From NCBI GenBank assembly GCA_903929755.1, contig CAIYVZ010000114.1:1-64000 (forward strand): 64,000 bases of DNA, written 5' to 3'. Below are positions 15,753 through 25,406 of this stretch, piece by piece (within the stretch, counting starts at the first letter, position 1; each line of letters begins with the position of its first letter). A model generated the notes under the pieces. The model was not told where the DNA came from. It ran no database searches and saw only the letters and a list, made by a program, of their open reading frames with translations. Made by a program: the position numbers and the translations under genes. This DNA is from an uncultured Acidobacteriia bacterium (GTDB taxonomy: Bacteria > Acidobacteriota > Terriglobia > Bryobacterales > Bryobacteraceae).

Positions 15753-16532
15753 TTAGGTGTTCGGCGTCGCGACAGGCCACTTGGCGGTTGTGGTGGCGCC
15801 GCCATCCACGGCAATCACCTGGCCGGTGATGTAGTTCGACCCCGGCGCGGCCAGGAACACTGCCAGCGGCGAGATATCTTCCGGGCAACCCAACCGGTCA
15901 ATCGCCTGGATTCCCTTGCGCCACGAATCCATGGCCTCGCTCTGCCACATGGCACGGTTCAGGTCCGTCAGAATAAAGCCCGGCGCGATGCAGTTCACCT
16001 GAATGTTGTGGCAGGCCCATTCGGCGGCCAGCACCTTGGTTAACTGCCCCACCGCGCCCTTGGTCATGGCGTAAACCGAGACCCATGGCAGGCCCGTAAA
16101 TGTGGTAAAGCTGCCGATGTTGATGATCTTACCGCCCTGGGCGCGGACGATCATCTTCTTACCGATCAGCTGCGTTAGCTGGAACAGACCGTGCAGGTTG
16201 GTCTGCATAATCCGGTCGTACTGCTCCTGGGTGTAATCTTCAGCGCGGCCACGGATGTTCATCCCGGCCACGTTGGCCAGAATGTCGATGTCACCCACTT
16301 CGGCGGCCGCACGTTTGATGGACTCGGGGTCGGCGATGTCGAGTTCCAGAGCCCGGCATCGTCCATCCGGCCCCCCGATTTCGGCCGCCAGGGCCTCCAG
16401 TTTTTCTTTCGAGCGGGACGCCAGCACGACTTCGGCCCCCGCCTCGCGCATAGCCCGCGCAATCGCCAGGCCAATGCCCCGGCTCGCGCCTGTAACCAGC
16501 GCCGTTTTACCTGCAAGCGAAAAAGGACTCAC
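15753..16532 (-). CDS. Short-chain dehydrogenase/reductase (gluconate 5-dehydrogenase-like)
   Basis: 259 residues. TGASRGIGLA is the NAD(P)-binding motif, NVAG the structural motif, IINIGS holds the catalytic Ser region and YAMTKGAVGQLTK the Tyr/Lys pair. IAPGFILTDLN and ITGQVIAVDGG complete the classical SDR pattern. The tail resembles gluconate/2-dehydro-3-deoxygluconate 5-dehydrogenases, which would suit the uronate genes at 7-10 kb, but this is only suggestive. The downstream metal-binding gene begins 5 bases after its stop, so the two are co-transcribed. Confidence 0.9.
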   Translation of the reverse strand: MSPFSLAGKTALVTGASRGIGLAIARAMREAGAEVVLASRSKEKLEALAAEIGGPDGRCRALELDIADPESIKRAAAEVGDIDILANVAGMNIRGRAEDYTQEQYDRIMQTNLHGLFQLTQLIGKKMIVRAQGGKIINIGSFTTFTGLPWVSVYAMTKGAVGQLTKVLAAEWACHNIQVNCIAPGFILTDLNRAMWQSEAMDSWRKGIQAIDRLGCPEDISPLAVFLAAPGSNYITGQVIAVDGGATTTAKWPVATPNT

Positions 16533-16588
16533 CAGCCGCTATTCTCGCACGGCCCAAAATTGCGAACTTGGTAAAGTGAAAGAACCTT

Positions 16589-18034
16589 ATGAGCTTTTCC
16601 GATTCCTTTTTCGCCGCCCGGTTCGGCATTTCGCGGCGGGATCTGGAAAACTACCTTTCCGAAGCCCTGTCGCGTGGCGGTGACTACGCCGATCTGTACT
16701 TCGAGTACATTGCCACCAGTTCCATCGGCATTGATGAATCCATTGTGAAAAGCGCCACGCAGGGGGTCACCCTGGGGGTTGGCGTACGCGTGATTGCGGG
16801 CGAACGTACTGGTTACGCTTACGCGGGCGATCTGAGTCCGGAGAAGATCAAACACGCCGCACAGGTGGCGGCGATGATCGCGGCCGGCCCGGCCAAGGTG
16901 GAGTCCGTTCCCCTGGATGAAGGCCCGCGGCGCAATCTTTACCCGGTTCTGACGTCGCCGAACGAGACTTCCTTCGCCGAACGCGTTGCTTTGGTGCAGC
17001 GAGCCGATCAGGCTGCACGTGCGGCAGATTCGCGAGTGTTTCAGGTGCAGGCGAGCTACGCCGATTCTCTGCGGCAGATTCTGATCGCCACTTCGGACGG
17101 CGTGATTTCGTATGACCGTCAGCCGATGGCGCGGATGTCGGTCTACGTTCTGGCCCGCGCCGCGGATGGTGTTCCGCAGCAGGGCCACTCGGGTGGCGGT
17201 GGACGCTACGAACTGGAGTGGTTCCGGACGGAGCGCACGCCGGAGTATTTTGCGAAAGAGGCGGTTCGCCAGGCCATTGTGCAGTTGGGCGCGGTTGACG
17301 CCCCGGCGGGCGAGAACGTAGTGGTTCTTGGCCCCGGCTGGCCCGGCGTTCTGCTCCACGAAGCGGTTGGCCATGGCCTCGAAGCGGACTTTAACCGCAA
17401 GGGTGTCTCGGCCTTTTCGGGCCGTATCGGCCAGTTGGTGGCGAGTCCCTTGTGCACCGTCATCGACGACGGGACACTGGGTGGATCCGCGCTTGGCGGG
17501 CGCCGCGGCTCCATTAACGTGGACGACGAAGGCAACTTGACGCAGCGCAATGTCCTGATCGAAAACGGAATCCTGCAGGGTTACCTGCAGGACAAGCTTT
17601 CCAGCCGCGTCACGGGCGCTGCCGCCACTGGCAGCGGACGCCGCGAAAGCTACGAACATATCCCCATGCCGCGCATGACCAACACGTTCATGCTGGCCGG
17701 GGAGAGTGACCCCGAAGAGATCATCCGCTCCGTGCCCCGGGGGCTCTACTGCGCGAGTTTTGCGGGTGGCCAGGTGGATATTACCAGCGGCAACTTCGTC
17801 TTCTCGGCTTCAGAAAGCTATCTCATTGAAGACGGCAAACTGACCCGGCCCGTGAAGAACGCCACGCTGATCGGCAATGGCCCGGAAGCGTTGAAATACA
17901 TCAGCATGGTGGGCAACGATCTGAAGCTGGATGAAGGTATTGGCATTTGTGGCAAAGAAGGCCAGAGCGTTCCGGTTGGTGTTGGGATCCCCACGGTTCG
18001 TATCGACAAGATGACCGTGGGAGGTACGGCATGA
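16589..18034 (+). CDS. tldD: Metallopeptidase TldD
   Basis: 481 residues, the standard TldD length. The zinc motif HEAVGH (H257, E258, H262) lies in VLLHEAVGHGLEADFNRKG. The C-terminal GGQVDITSGNFVFSASESY and LIGNGPEALKYISMVGNDL are family hallmarks. TldD pairs with TldE to degrade unfolded peptides; in E. coli they process microcin B17 and CcdA. Its stop overlaps the tldE start by 4 bases (ATGA), ensuring co-expression. No antibiotic-peptide precursor is visible nearby, so a housekeeping role is more likely. Confidence 0.96.
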   Translation: MSFSDSFFAARFGISRRDLENYLSEALSRGGDYADLYFEYIATSSIGIDESIVKSATQGVTLGVGVRVIAGERTGYAYAGDLSPEKIKHAAQVAAMIAAGPAKVESVPLDEGPRRNLYPVLTSPNETSFAERVALVQRADQAARAADSRVFQVQASYADSLRQILIATSDGVISYDRQPMARMSVYVLARAADGVPQQGHSGGGGRYELEWFRTERTPEYFAKEAVRQAIVQLGAVDAPAGENVVVLGPGWPGVLLHEAVGHGLEADFNRKGVSAFSGRIGQLVASPLCTVIDDGTLGGSALGGRRGSINVDDEGNLTQRNVLIENGILQGYLQDKLSSRVTGAAATGSGRRESYEHIPMPRMTNTFMLAGESDPEEIIRSVPRGLYCASFAGGQVDITSGNFVFSASESYLIEDGKLTRPVKNATLIGNGPEALKYISMVGNDLKLDEGIGICGKEGQSVPVGVGIPTVRIDKMTVGGTA

Positions 18035-19395
18035 GTTCCCGGTCAGAGTTGGACAACCTGCAGGAAATTGCTCGTGACGCTATTCAGCAGGCGCTTTCGG
18101 CGGGCGCGACGGATGCGGAATGCACGCTTGCGGAAGGCTCGGAATTTTCGGCGAATGTTCGCATGGGCGAACTGGAAACGCTGAAAGAAGCCGGTTCCCG
18201 GGGCGCCGGACTGCGAGTTCTGATTGGCAAGAAGACGGGTTCTTCGTACACCTCGGACCTGACGCCTGAAGGTGTCCGCCACATGGTTGCGGCAGCGGTG
18301 GAACTGGCCGCGCTTACTACGGAAGATCCGCATGTCGGTTTACCGGATGCTTCTGAACTGGGTAGTATCCCGGGTGATCTGCGGCTGTTTTCCGAAGATG
18401 TGGCGAAGCTTCCGGCCGCGCAGAAGATCGATGCCGCGAGGCGCGCCGAAGCCGCTGCTCTGGCTTACGATCCCCGGATTACCAAGTCCGAAGGCGGCTC
18501 CTTCGAATCCAGCACGGCTTCCCGCATTTTTGCCAATTCGCGGGGCTTCTCCGGAGCTTATGCGGCCACCTGGTGCTCGCTGACCGCTGTGCCCGTCGCT
18601 TCACAAGGCGAGGCCATGGAACGCGACTACTGGTATTCGCTGGCGCGTGATTTCGCCGGGCTGGAAGATCCGGAAAGCGTAGGCCGCCGGGCCGCCGAAC
18701 GGGCCGTCCGCCGCCTGGGTGCCGTTAAGGTGGAAACCACCAAAGCTCCTGTTATTTTCGAACCCCGCATCGCCCGTTCCCTGCTCGGCAATCTGTTTGA
18801 AGCGGTGGAAGGCAAGTCGATTTACCGCGAAGCCTCGTTCCTTGCGGGCAAACTCGGGGAAAAGATCGCAGATGAACGCTTCACGCTGATTGACGATGGC
18901 ACGCTGCCGGGCCTGTTTGGGTCACAGCCGTTTGATGATGAGGGCGTCCCCACGCGGCGCACGCCGGTGATCGAAAAGGGCGTGTTGAAAAACTACCTTC
19001 TGAACACGTACACGGCCCGTAAACTCGGCATGAAGACCACCGGTAACGCTTCGCGCGGCATCACGGGTAACGCGGGTATCGGCCACGGTAACTTCTATCT
19101 GGAACCGGGCACGAAGAGCCCGGAAGAGATGATCGCCGGCATAAAAGACGGTTTTTATGTGACCGAATTGATCGGTTCCGGTGTCAACACCGTAACGGGC
19201 GACTATTCGCGCGGCGCGGCCGGGGTTTGGATCCGCAACGGTGAGCTGGCCTTCCCGGTTTCCGAAGTTACCATCGCGTCCACTTTGCAGGAAATGCTGA
19301 ACGGAATCGGTGAGATTGGCAATGACCTGGAATTCCGCGGATCCACGTCAGCCCCTACCATCATGATTGGAGAGATGACCATTGCCGGACGTTAA
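18031..19395 (+). CDS. tldE: TldE/PmbA, non-catalytic partner of TldD
   Basis: 454 residues from ATG 18031, which overlaps the tldD stop; a longer frame from 17947 would lie inside tldD. It has the TldD/PmbA fold but lacks the HExxxH motif, as expected for the E subunit. GSGVNTVTGDYSRGAAGVWI and IGNDLEFRGSTSAPTIMIGE match the C-terminal domain. Together the two form the heterodimeric protease. Confidence 0.95.
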   Translation: MSSRSELDNLQEIARDAIQQALSAGATDAECTLAEGSEFSANVRMGELETLKEAGSRGAGLRVLIGKKTGSSYTSDLTPEGVRHMVAAAVELAALTTEDPHVGLPDASELGSIPGDLRLFSEDVAKLPAAQKIDAARRAEAAALAYDPRITKSEGGSFESSTASRIFANSRGFSGAYAATWCSLTAVPVASQGEAMERDYWYSLARDFAGLEDPESVGRRAAERAVRRLGAVKVETTKAPVIFEPRIARSLLGNLFEAVEGKSIYREASFLAGKLGEKIADERFTLIDDGTLPGLFGSQPFDDEGVPTRRTPVIEKGVLKNYLLNTYTARKLGMKTTGNASRGITGNAGIGHGNFYLEPGTKSPEEMIAGIKDGFYVTELIGSGVNTVTGDYSRGAAGVWIRNGELAFPVSEVTIASTLQEMLNGIGEIGNDLEFRGSTSAPTIMIGEMTIAGR

Positions 19396-19837
19396 GCTTT
19401 CGCCGACAACCCTTGTTCTGACTCTCGGCGCCGCCCTGATTATTGGCCTCTTCGGCTGGCTGACCTTTGGGCCCGCGCCCGCCGCGCCGCCTCCGCCCAA
19501 ACTCTCGCAGGAAGGCCGGGCCTACCTGCCCAGTCTGAAGCTCGACAACGTCCACATGCAGGCGGCGGAAAGCTATGTGAACTCCCGCCTGGTGGAAATT
19601 CTGGGCGATATCACCAATGGGGGCACCCGTACGGTGAAGCTCGCCGAAGTGATTTGTGTGTTCCGCGATTACAACGGGCAGGAAGTGGCTCGGGAACGCG
19701 CGATCGTGATCGGCGGACGCCAGGGATCGTTGCCACCTGGCCAGAAGCGTGAGTTCCGGTTGCCGTTCGATACCATTCCGCCCACGTGGAATCAGGCGAT
19801 GCCGACGCTGGTGATCGCGCAGATTCAGTTCGAATAA
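19382..19837 (+). CDS. Small membrane-anchored hypothetical protein (FxLYD/DUF2393-like)
   Basis: 151 residues from TTG 19382, overlapping tldE by 14 bases. The N-terminal membrane helix (LVLTLGAALIIGLFGWLTF) is followed by a Pro/Ala linker and a beta-rich extracytoplasmic domain. ESYVNSRLVEILGDITNGGT and VICVFRDYNGQEV match the pattern of FxLYD/DUF2393 domains. The role is unknown; the overlap with tldE suggests co-translation. Confidence 0.75.
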   Translation: MPDVKLSPTTLVLTLGAALIIGLFGWLTFGPAPAAPPPPKLSQEGRAYLPSLKLDNVHMQAAESYVNSRLVEILGDITNGGTRTVKLAEVICVFRDYNGQEVARERAIVIGGRQGSLPPGQKREFRLPFDTIPPTWNQAMPTLVIAQIQFE

Positions 19838-20923
19838 ATGCTGTTCCCTGTTTTACTGCTCGCCGCGCTGGCTGTCGATCTTCCTCCGGGAGTCGTCATC
19901 GACCACCAGCCTGCCGCCACCCGCCAGTACATCGGCTCGCCGTCAATCATCATCTTGCCGGGCGGTGACTATGTGGCAAGCCACGATTTCTTTGGCGCTG
20001 GCTCCACGCAGAGCGTTTCCGCCGTTTCCCGGGTCTTCCGTTCCACCGATAAAGGCGCAACCTGGAAGCAGGCGGCTGAATTCAAAGATCAGTTCTGGTC
20101 GAACCTCTTCCTGCATAAAGACGCCCTGTATCTGATGGGCACTACTTACGAATACGGTCGTATGATGATCCGTAAGTCGACCGATAAGGGCTTCACCTGG
20201 AGCGCCGCCTCGTATCTGACGGACACCCCCGGCTTCCACACAGCGCCGGTCCCGATGGCGATCTCAAAAGGCCGCATTTGGCGCGCATTTGAATTTCATC
20301 CGGAAGGCGCGTGGGGAAACTTTGAAGCCTTCCTGGTATCGGCGTCGCTACACGCGGACCTGACGAAACCCGGCAGCTGGAAAATGACGCAGCGCCTGGC
20401 GTATCCAGGAGCCGCTGCCCCGCCAGGGCAGACCTGGCTTGAAGGCAACGCAGTGGTTGGCCCCCGGGGCGAAATCTTCGACATCCTGCGCGTTCACGAC
20501 ACGGAAAAGGCCGCCATCACCCGACTGGAAGGCGACGCCCTGCGCTTCGTGGAACTGGTCGAGTTCCCCGGCGGCGCGAAGAAGTTCACCATCCGGTGGG
20601 ACAAGAAATCCAGGCGCTACTGGACGCTCTCCAACCCCGCACTCCCCGAATTCCCGCTCTCGGCGAAGAACCCGGCCTCCGTGCGCAACACGCTGGCCCT
20701 GATGTCGTCCCCGGACCTGCGCGCATGGAGGGTGGAGCGAAGGGTTCTGCAGCATCCCGACGTTGCCAAACATGCCTTCCAGTACGTGGACTGGCAGTTT
20801 GACGGCGCCGATTTGGTAGCCGCCATCCGGACCGGTTTCGACGATGAAGAAGGTGGTCCGCCGCGAGCCCACGACGCCAACTTTCTTACATTCTTCCGTG
20901 TGGCAAACTTCCGACGGCCTTAA
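19838..20923 (+). CDS. Secreted sialidase-like (BNR/Asp-box) protein
   Basis: 361 residues with a short signal peptide (LFPVLLLAALAVDLP). Two Asp-boxes, STDKGATW and STDKGFTW, lie in the first half, and the fold pattern is that of the exo-alpha-sialidase six-bladed propeller. The catalytic Arg triad and Tyr/Glu pair cannot be assigned confidently, so a glycosidase role is not proven. It directly follows the small membrane protein (stop and ATG adjacent). Its 3' end overlaps the convergent hydrolase gene by 38 bases. Confidence 0.82.
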   Translation: MLFPVLLLAALAVDLPPGVVIDHQPAATRQYIGSPSIIILPGGDYVASHDFFGAGSTQSVSAVSRVFRSTDKGATWKQAAEFKDQFWSNLFLHKDALYLMGTTYEYGRMMIRKSTDKGFTWSAASYLTDTPGFHTAPVPMAISKGRIWRAFEFHPEGAWGNFEAFLVSASLHADLTKPGSWKMTQRLAYPGAAAPPGQTWLEGNAVVGPRGEIFDILRVHDTEKAAITRLEGDALRFVELVEFPGGAKKFTIRWDKKSRRYWTLSNPALPEFPLSAKNPASVRNTLALMSSPDLRAWRVERRVLQHPDVAKHAFQYVDWQFDGADLVAAIRTGFDDEEGGPPRAHDANFLTFFRVANFRRP

Positions 20924-21839
20924 GCACCTCAAGCACTTCCTGAACAGCCGCCACCACCATGTCGGGAGCGTCCAGTTGCACCCAGTGCCCGGCCTCTTTC
21001 GCCACCAGACACCGGCCGTGGACGGACAAACCCGCATCGCGCAAATGCTCCGGATTCGCGCGTCCGCCCAAAGCTTTGCCGGATGACACAATCCGCAGGG
21101 GCAGCGCGCCCATCAGCCGCGCTTCATCGAGTTGCGTTACCGAGACCGGCAGGCCCTCCAGGTTTCGCGCCATGGCGGCGAACGATTCCGGCTGGCTCCA
21201 GTGCTGCGCAATGGCCGGCCACAGCTCCCGCGGCATCTTCCGGACCTCACCCACCAGACGATCTGTTACGCTGGCGCCTCTGCCCGCTGAGACCTTCGCC
21301 AATAATTTCGGGATCTTCTGATTCCCGCTGGTGAGCAATTTCAGCGCGAGTTTCACGATACCCAGGCGCGCCAGCGTCGCCCCGCGCCGGGACAGCATCA
21401 CGCCCCGGCCCAGCATGGCCACGCGGTCCGGACTCATGCCCTTCCATTCGGCGCGAACCACCGGGTCCACCAGCACCAGGCCCGCCACGCGCTCTGGCCA
21501 AAGCTGCTGGAAGATCCGCACAATCAGGCCACCGTACGAATGCCCTACCAGCACCACGGCCTGTGGCCCCACCGCGGCATCCAGCATCCGGCCCAGATCG
21601 TGCGCCGCGTCGAAAGCGGTTTTATGCCCTTTAGCCGCCTCGCTCCAGCCAAAACCTGCCCTGTCATAACTCATCGTCCGGCTGAATTCCGCCACCTGAT
21701 TCTGCACCAGTTGCCAGCTCAGCGAACTCGCGGCAATACCCGCTTCAAAAACCACCACAGGCGCGCCGGCACCCCGCTCCAGCACGTGCAGGGCCCGTCC
21801 GCCAACGTCGTACATCTTTCCTGGTGCTTCAATACCCAC
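20886..21839 (-). CDS. Alpha/beta-hydrolase
   Basis: 317 residues. VVFEAGIAASSLSWQLVQ, TMSYDRAGFGWSE and VLVGHSYGGLIVRIF (nucleophile Ser in GHSYGG) form a classic alpha/beta-hydrolase. AGLVLVDPVVRAEW follows, and the C-terminal VAKEAGHWVQLDAPD contains the catalytic His. No signal peptide is seen. The substrate is unknown. It is divergent to uppP with only about 20 bases between start codons, and convergent with the sialidase-like gene. Confidence 0.88.
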   Translation of the reverse strand: MGIEAPGKMYDVGGRALHVLERGAGAPVVVFEAGIAASSLSWQLVQNQVAEFSRTMSYDRAGFGWSEAAKGHKTAFDAAHDLGRMLDAAVGPQAVVLVGHSYGGLIVRIFQQLWPERVAGLVLVDPVVRAEWKGMSPDRVAMLGRGVMLSRRGATLARLGIVKLALKLLTSGNQKIPKLLAKVSAGRGASVTDRLVGEVRKMPRELWPAIAQHWSQPESFAAMARNLEGLPVSVTQLDEARLMGALPLRIVSSGKALGGRANPEHLRDAGLSVHGRCLVAKEAGHWVQLDAPDMVVAAVQEVLEVLKAVGSLPHGRM

Positions 21840-21862
21840 TGGCCATAAGCTACCATTCCCTT

Positions 21863-22726
21863 TTGAACGACTATTTACTCTCCGTTATCCTCGGCATCGT
21901 CGAGGGGCTTACTGAATTCCTGCCCGTCAGTTCCACGGCTCACCTGCGCATCAGCGAGGCGCTGTTGGGGCTCGACCTCGGCAACGGTTTCTGGAAGATG
22001 TTCACCATCGTCATCCAGTTGGGACCCATTCTCTGTCTTCCCCTCCTGTTCATGGGACGTATCCGCAGCTTCTTCGAAACGTTCCCGGTGGGAAAGAACG
22101 GTACCCGGACGCTTTTCACGCACCCTCTGTCGCTGACGCTGATCTCCTTCGTCTGCACCGCCGTTCCTTCGCTGCTGCTCAAGAAGGTGATCGGCAAGAA
22201 TCTGGAAAACCTGACGCTGATGGGTTGCGCGCTGTTCCTCGGCGGCATCGTGATGTGGTTTGTGGACGCACAGTTCGGCGCGACCGGCAGCACGCGCGAC
22301 GTGGAGGACACCACCGTCACGCAGGCCGTCGCCGTGGGCCTTTGCCAGAGCCTGGCACCCATCTTTCCCGGCACTTCACGGTCTATGGCAACCATCGTGG
22401 CCGGGCAGTTGACCGGCTTCACCCGCTCGGCGGCGCTCGAGTTTTCCTTCCTGCTCTCCATCCCGACTATGTTCGCCGCCACCGGTTACGATCTGCTGAA
22501 GTTCCTGAAGCCCTCGGCGGGGGGGGGAAGTGCGGGTCCTGGCCCGATCGACGCACATGGCTGGACGTTGCTCGCCATCGGTTTCGTGGTCTCGTTCCTC
22601 GTGGCTTACGCGACGGTTGCCTGGCTCCTGAACTGGGTCCGTACGCGCGGCTTCGTGCCGTTCGCGATTTATCGCCTGGCTGCCGGCGCCGCTGTCATCG
22701 GCTGGGCCCTGGGACACGCGCAGTAA
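21863..22726 (+). CDS. uppP: Undecaprenyl-diphosphatase UppP/BacA
   Basis: 287 residues from TTG 21863; an ATG at 21824 would overlap the divergent gene and add residues absent from the family. ILGIVEGLTEFLPVSSTAHL is the first catalytic motif with its Glu residues. IFPGTSRSMATIVAGQLTG is the second (PGxSRS). About eight membrane helices are present. UppP recycles undecaprenyl pyrophosphate to the monophosphate carrier for peptidoglycan and O-antigen synthesis, and overproduction gives bacitracin resistance. Confidence 0.93.
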   Translation: MNDYLLSVILGIVEGLTEFLPVSSTAHLRISEALLGLDLGNGFWKMFTIVIQLGPILCLPLLFMGRIRSFFETFPVGKNGTRTLFTHPLSLTLISFVCTAVPSLLLKKVIGKNLENLTLMGCALFLGGIVMWFVDAQFGATGSTRDVEDTTVTQAVAVGLCQSLAPIFPGTSRSMATIVAGQLTGFTRSAALEFSFLLSIPTMFAATGYDLLKFLKPSAGGGSAGPGPIDAHGWTLLAIGFVVSFLVAYATVAWLLNWVRTRGFVPFAIYRLAAGAAVIGWALGHAQ

Positions 22727-22751
22727 GCTCTTTGGTTTCAAACTCCGGAAG

Positions 22752-23087
22752 CTACAGCGTCAGCACAAACGCGACTACGTCTTCTTTTTCCTGCTCGGTA
22801 AGGCGATCTTTCAGCTTGGGCATCTCGGCCGGACCGTCGTTCACAATATCCAGCAACCGGTCGTGCGTCGCTTTGCGCCCCGTCGGCAGTTGCCCGTTTT
22901 TGATCCCCTGCAACCCCGGCCCGACCTTCTCTTCGCGGCTGTAAGCCTCGTGGCATTCGCCGCAAATATTCTCAAAGACGATCTTGCCGCGCGCGATGTC
23001 ACCGACCGGTCGCTTCGCCGGCGGTTCGTCCGCGGCAAAGCTACAAAAGATCGGCACGAGCGCGAGACACGCCAAAGAGAACTTCAT
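22752..23087 (-). CDS. Small periplasmic c-type cytochrome
   Basis: 111 residues with a signal peptide (LACLALVPIFCSFAA). The heme motif CGECH is preceded by GKIVFENI. A Met ligand is likely in GPAEMPKLKDRL, and the C-terminal helix EKEDVVAFVLTL is typical of class I cytochrome c. Its ATG overlaps the stop of the large FGE-sialidase gene by 4 bases. It is probably an electron carrier for the molybdopterin oxidoreductase at the head of this operon, matured by the Ccm system 20 kb away (inference). Confidence 0.9.
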   Translation of the reverse strand: MKFSLACLALVPIFCSFAADEPPAKRPVGDIARGKIVFENICGECHEAYSREEKVGPGLQGIKNGQLPTGRKATHDRLLDIVNDGPAEMPKLKDRLTEQEKEDVVAFVLTL

Positions 23088-25402
23088 CGGACCAGGTTCC
23101 CCTTCGCAAACTCGAACTTCCCCACCGAATTCCCGGCCATGTCAAATGCCTCCGCGGGACCCTCCGCCACCCAGTCCTGCCACGTGGAAAGATGCCGCAT
23201 CTTCCCGTTCGGCCAGTACTGTTTCCAGGTGCTGACCTTCTCCTCGTGGAGCCATTCCCACCGGATCTGCCCCGCCTCATCGCGGTAAATTTCTTTCCCC
23301 GTTTTTCGGCCGTTCTTCCACGTCACTTCATACTGTGTGGCGCCGTTCGGGTAGTACCAGGTTTCGGGACCATCCAGCAGATACTGTCCCGCCGTAGTCT
23401 GCCCGCCCGTCCATGTTGCTTCAGGCTTCGTCGTTTCAGGCTTCGTTGCTTCAGGCTTCAGATCCGCGAACTTCTGCGCCGCCGCCACCCGCCGCATGAC
23501 AGTTCCATTCGCAACGGGAGCCCCTCCCGCCAGAATCCACGCCTCGTTGAATTCGAACTCCAGGTTGGGATGATTCATGCTGGTCAGGACGTGGATCAAC
23601 CCGTCCGGCCCCTGCACCACATTCACGTACCCAAACGTCCCCCACTCGTGATAATCCTCAGCCCAGCCCTTCCGCTTCGGCAAAACATGCGCTTCATGGG
23701 GTAGAGCCTGTGCGATAGTCCGGGTCTTCCACGTCTTGCCTTCATCTTCCGACAAAGCCACAAACGCGCCGTGCTCCGTAATCCCCGCCGCCTGCTTCCC
23801 ACGCCTTTCCTGCCAGTCCGACGCAAAAAGCAACTTCCCGCTTCTCAGCCGCAGAATCATGGGCCGCTGGTTTGACCCGAGGGCGGGGAACTGTGTCTTC
23901 GAGACGGTCCACGTCTTCCCGCCGTCCTTCGAAATCGACTGCGGCATGAACCCGTCAAGATTCGAATTCTTCCCGCCCATGCCCAGAATCGAGCCATCGC
24001 GCAGCACGACGAAGGTGGTGTGCCGCCCCCCGGTTCTGCCTTGCGTGTCTGACCAGGTCTTGCCCCCGTCATCACTTGTCCAGAGCAGGGACTCCGCATC
24101 CACGCCATCGGAACCCAGGAACCAGCGGCCGGCGCGGTCGCGGAACGCGTTGGTGATTGGCTGCGGTGTGTAGCCTCCCACGGGCCCGCGGACCAGCGGG
24201 AGTTCGGGAGCCGTCCACGTCCGCCCGCTGTCCGTGGAGAGTTGTTGCCGGAAGGGTACGCCGTCCAGCCCGGCGCCGCCGCCGAAGAATCTCACTTTGC
24301 CGCCGTCATTCCAGAGCAGCGCCGACTGGTCATTTACATCCGCGAAGTCATAGAACAGTGTCGGCATATCCCATTGCTCACTGCCGAAGCGCCGCCGATA
24401 TGCCACAAATGTGGTATTCGGCAGGTACTCGGTAGAGGTGGAATCGGCAGAGAAAGCGATCTCCAGAATGTCCCCGTTCGGCATTACAGCCGCCCCGGCC
24501 GAATGGTTATGGGCCATCACCCCGGCGTCAATACCCGCTGCCGCGATCGTAGCCTCATCGGTATTCTCGGGCGGAACCGGCAGCATGGAGCGCTGCCGGA
24601 ACCATGCCTTCTTCGGGTCAGGCCCCAGCGTGAAAGGCACATTGGCCTGCTTCACAAACTGTTGCCACAGCTTCGGCTCCACCTTCGTGGGGGCGGTTTT
24701 GGGGCTCGCTCCCATCACGATACGGAACCCGATGCCATGCCTCCCCGCCAAACCTGGCGCCACGCTCGCTCGATTCGCCGTGCGCCGGTACTGCGGCATC
24801 CAGCCGGAAGGGCCCTTCGAATAGGTCCCCATAATTCCGCCACCCCGCACCACGCGGGACCAGCCACTGGCCGGGCCAACCGGATCTGTCGCGGCGTCTC
24901 CGGAATAGGGTCCGTACCAATCCGCCACCCACTCCGCCGCCGCCGAATCAAAGTTCAGCAACTTCAGCGAACCGGCCTTCTTCGCCGAATACTCCCACTC
25001 AGCTTCTGTCGCCAGGCGATAAGGCAGCTCTTCCTTGCGGCTCAGCCATTCGCAGAACAACCCCGCTTCCTGCCAGCTCATACCGGTGGCGTAGGGCGAG
25101 AACAGGCCGATATCCTGGGCATCGGCGCGGAATTCAGCAAACTGCGCCACGGTGATCTCGGTCTGCGAGACGAAAAACTCCTGCGAGATAGTAACGTCGT
25201 GCGAGGGTCGCTCGTCGTATTCGCCGCGTCGGGTATCTTCGCCCATGCGGAACGTTCCGGCGGGCACGCGGACCATCTGGATCCCCAGGCTGTTCTTATA
25301 CGCCGCAGCCCCTGGAGGCACCACTTGCTTCTTCGCCGCCAGCCCCAACAGTGCTGCCGTTGCCGCCGCTGCCACCAGCGTGCCTCGCTTAAACCAGTTC
25401 AT
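23084..25402 (-). CDS. FGE/SUMF1-sialidase-MORN fusion protein, secreted
   Basis: 772 residues. A signal peptide or membrane anchor (LVAAAATAALLGLAAKK) is followed by an FGE/SUMF1 domain at ~30-230 (IQMVRVPAGTFRMGEDTRRG, RLATEAEWEYSAKKAG, RRTANRASVAPG). A BNR sialidase-like propeller at ~260-640 has four Asp-boxes (STDSGRTW, TSDDGGKTW, SKDGGKTW, SEDEGKTW). A linker of KPEAT/KPETT pentads precedes a C-terminal MORN-like repeat region at ~680-772 (WYYPNGATQYEVTWKNGRKT). I saw no paired active-site cysteines, so the FGE domain may be non-catalytic. It starts 4 bases after the oxidoreductase gene. Confidence 0.85.
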   Translation of the reverse strand: MNWFKRGTLVAAAATAALLGLAAKKQVVPPGAAAYKNSLGIQMVRVPAGTFRMGEDTRRGEYDERPSHDVTISQEFFVSQTEITVAQFAEFRADAQDIGLFSPYATGMSWQEAGLFCEWLSRKEELPYRLATEAEWEYSAKKAGSLKLLNFDSAAAEWVADWYGPYSGDAATDPVGPASGWSRVVRGGGIMGTYSKGPSGWMPQYRRTANRASVAPGLAGRHGIGFRIVMGASPKTAPTKVEPKLWQQFVKQANVPFTLGPDPKKAWFRQRSMLPVPPENTDEATIAAAGIDAGVMAHNHSAGAAVMPNGDILEIAFSADSTSTEYLPNTTFVAYRRRFGSEQWDMPTLFYDFADVNDQSALLWNDGGKVRFFGGGAGLDGVPFRQQLSTDSGRTWTAPELPLVRGPVGGYTPQPITNAFRDRAGRWFLGSDGVDAESLLWTSDDGGKTWSDTQGRTGGRHTTFVVLRDGSILGMGGKNSNLDGFMPQSISKDGGKTWTVSKTQFPALGSNQRPMILRLRSGKLLFASDWQERRGKQAAGITEHGAFVALSEDEGKTWKTRTIAQALPHEAHVLPKRKGWAEDYHEWGTFGYVNVVQGPDGLIHVLTSMNHPNLEFEFNEAWILAGGAPVANGTVMRRVAAAQKFADLKPEATKPETTKPEATWTGGQTTAGQYLLDGPETWYYPNGATQYEVTWKNGRKTGKEIYRDEAGQIRWEWLHEEKVSTWKQYWPNGKMRHLSTWQDWVAEGPAEAFDMAGNSVGKFEFAKGNLVR
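23416..23460. repeat. 15-bp tandem array, three units
   Basis: TTGCTTCAGGCTTCG, TCGTTTCAGGCTTCG and TTGCTTCAGGCTTCA are consecutive. They encode the KPEAT/KPETT/KPEAT linker between the propeller and MORN-like regions of the 772-residue fusion protein. Confidence 0.9.
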
Positions 25403-25406
25403 TCAG

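Noticed and set aside
16529-17659. 376-residue minus-strand ORF over tldD
   Set aside because: tldD carries HEAVGH and full family similarity; the opposite frame has none.
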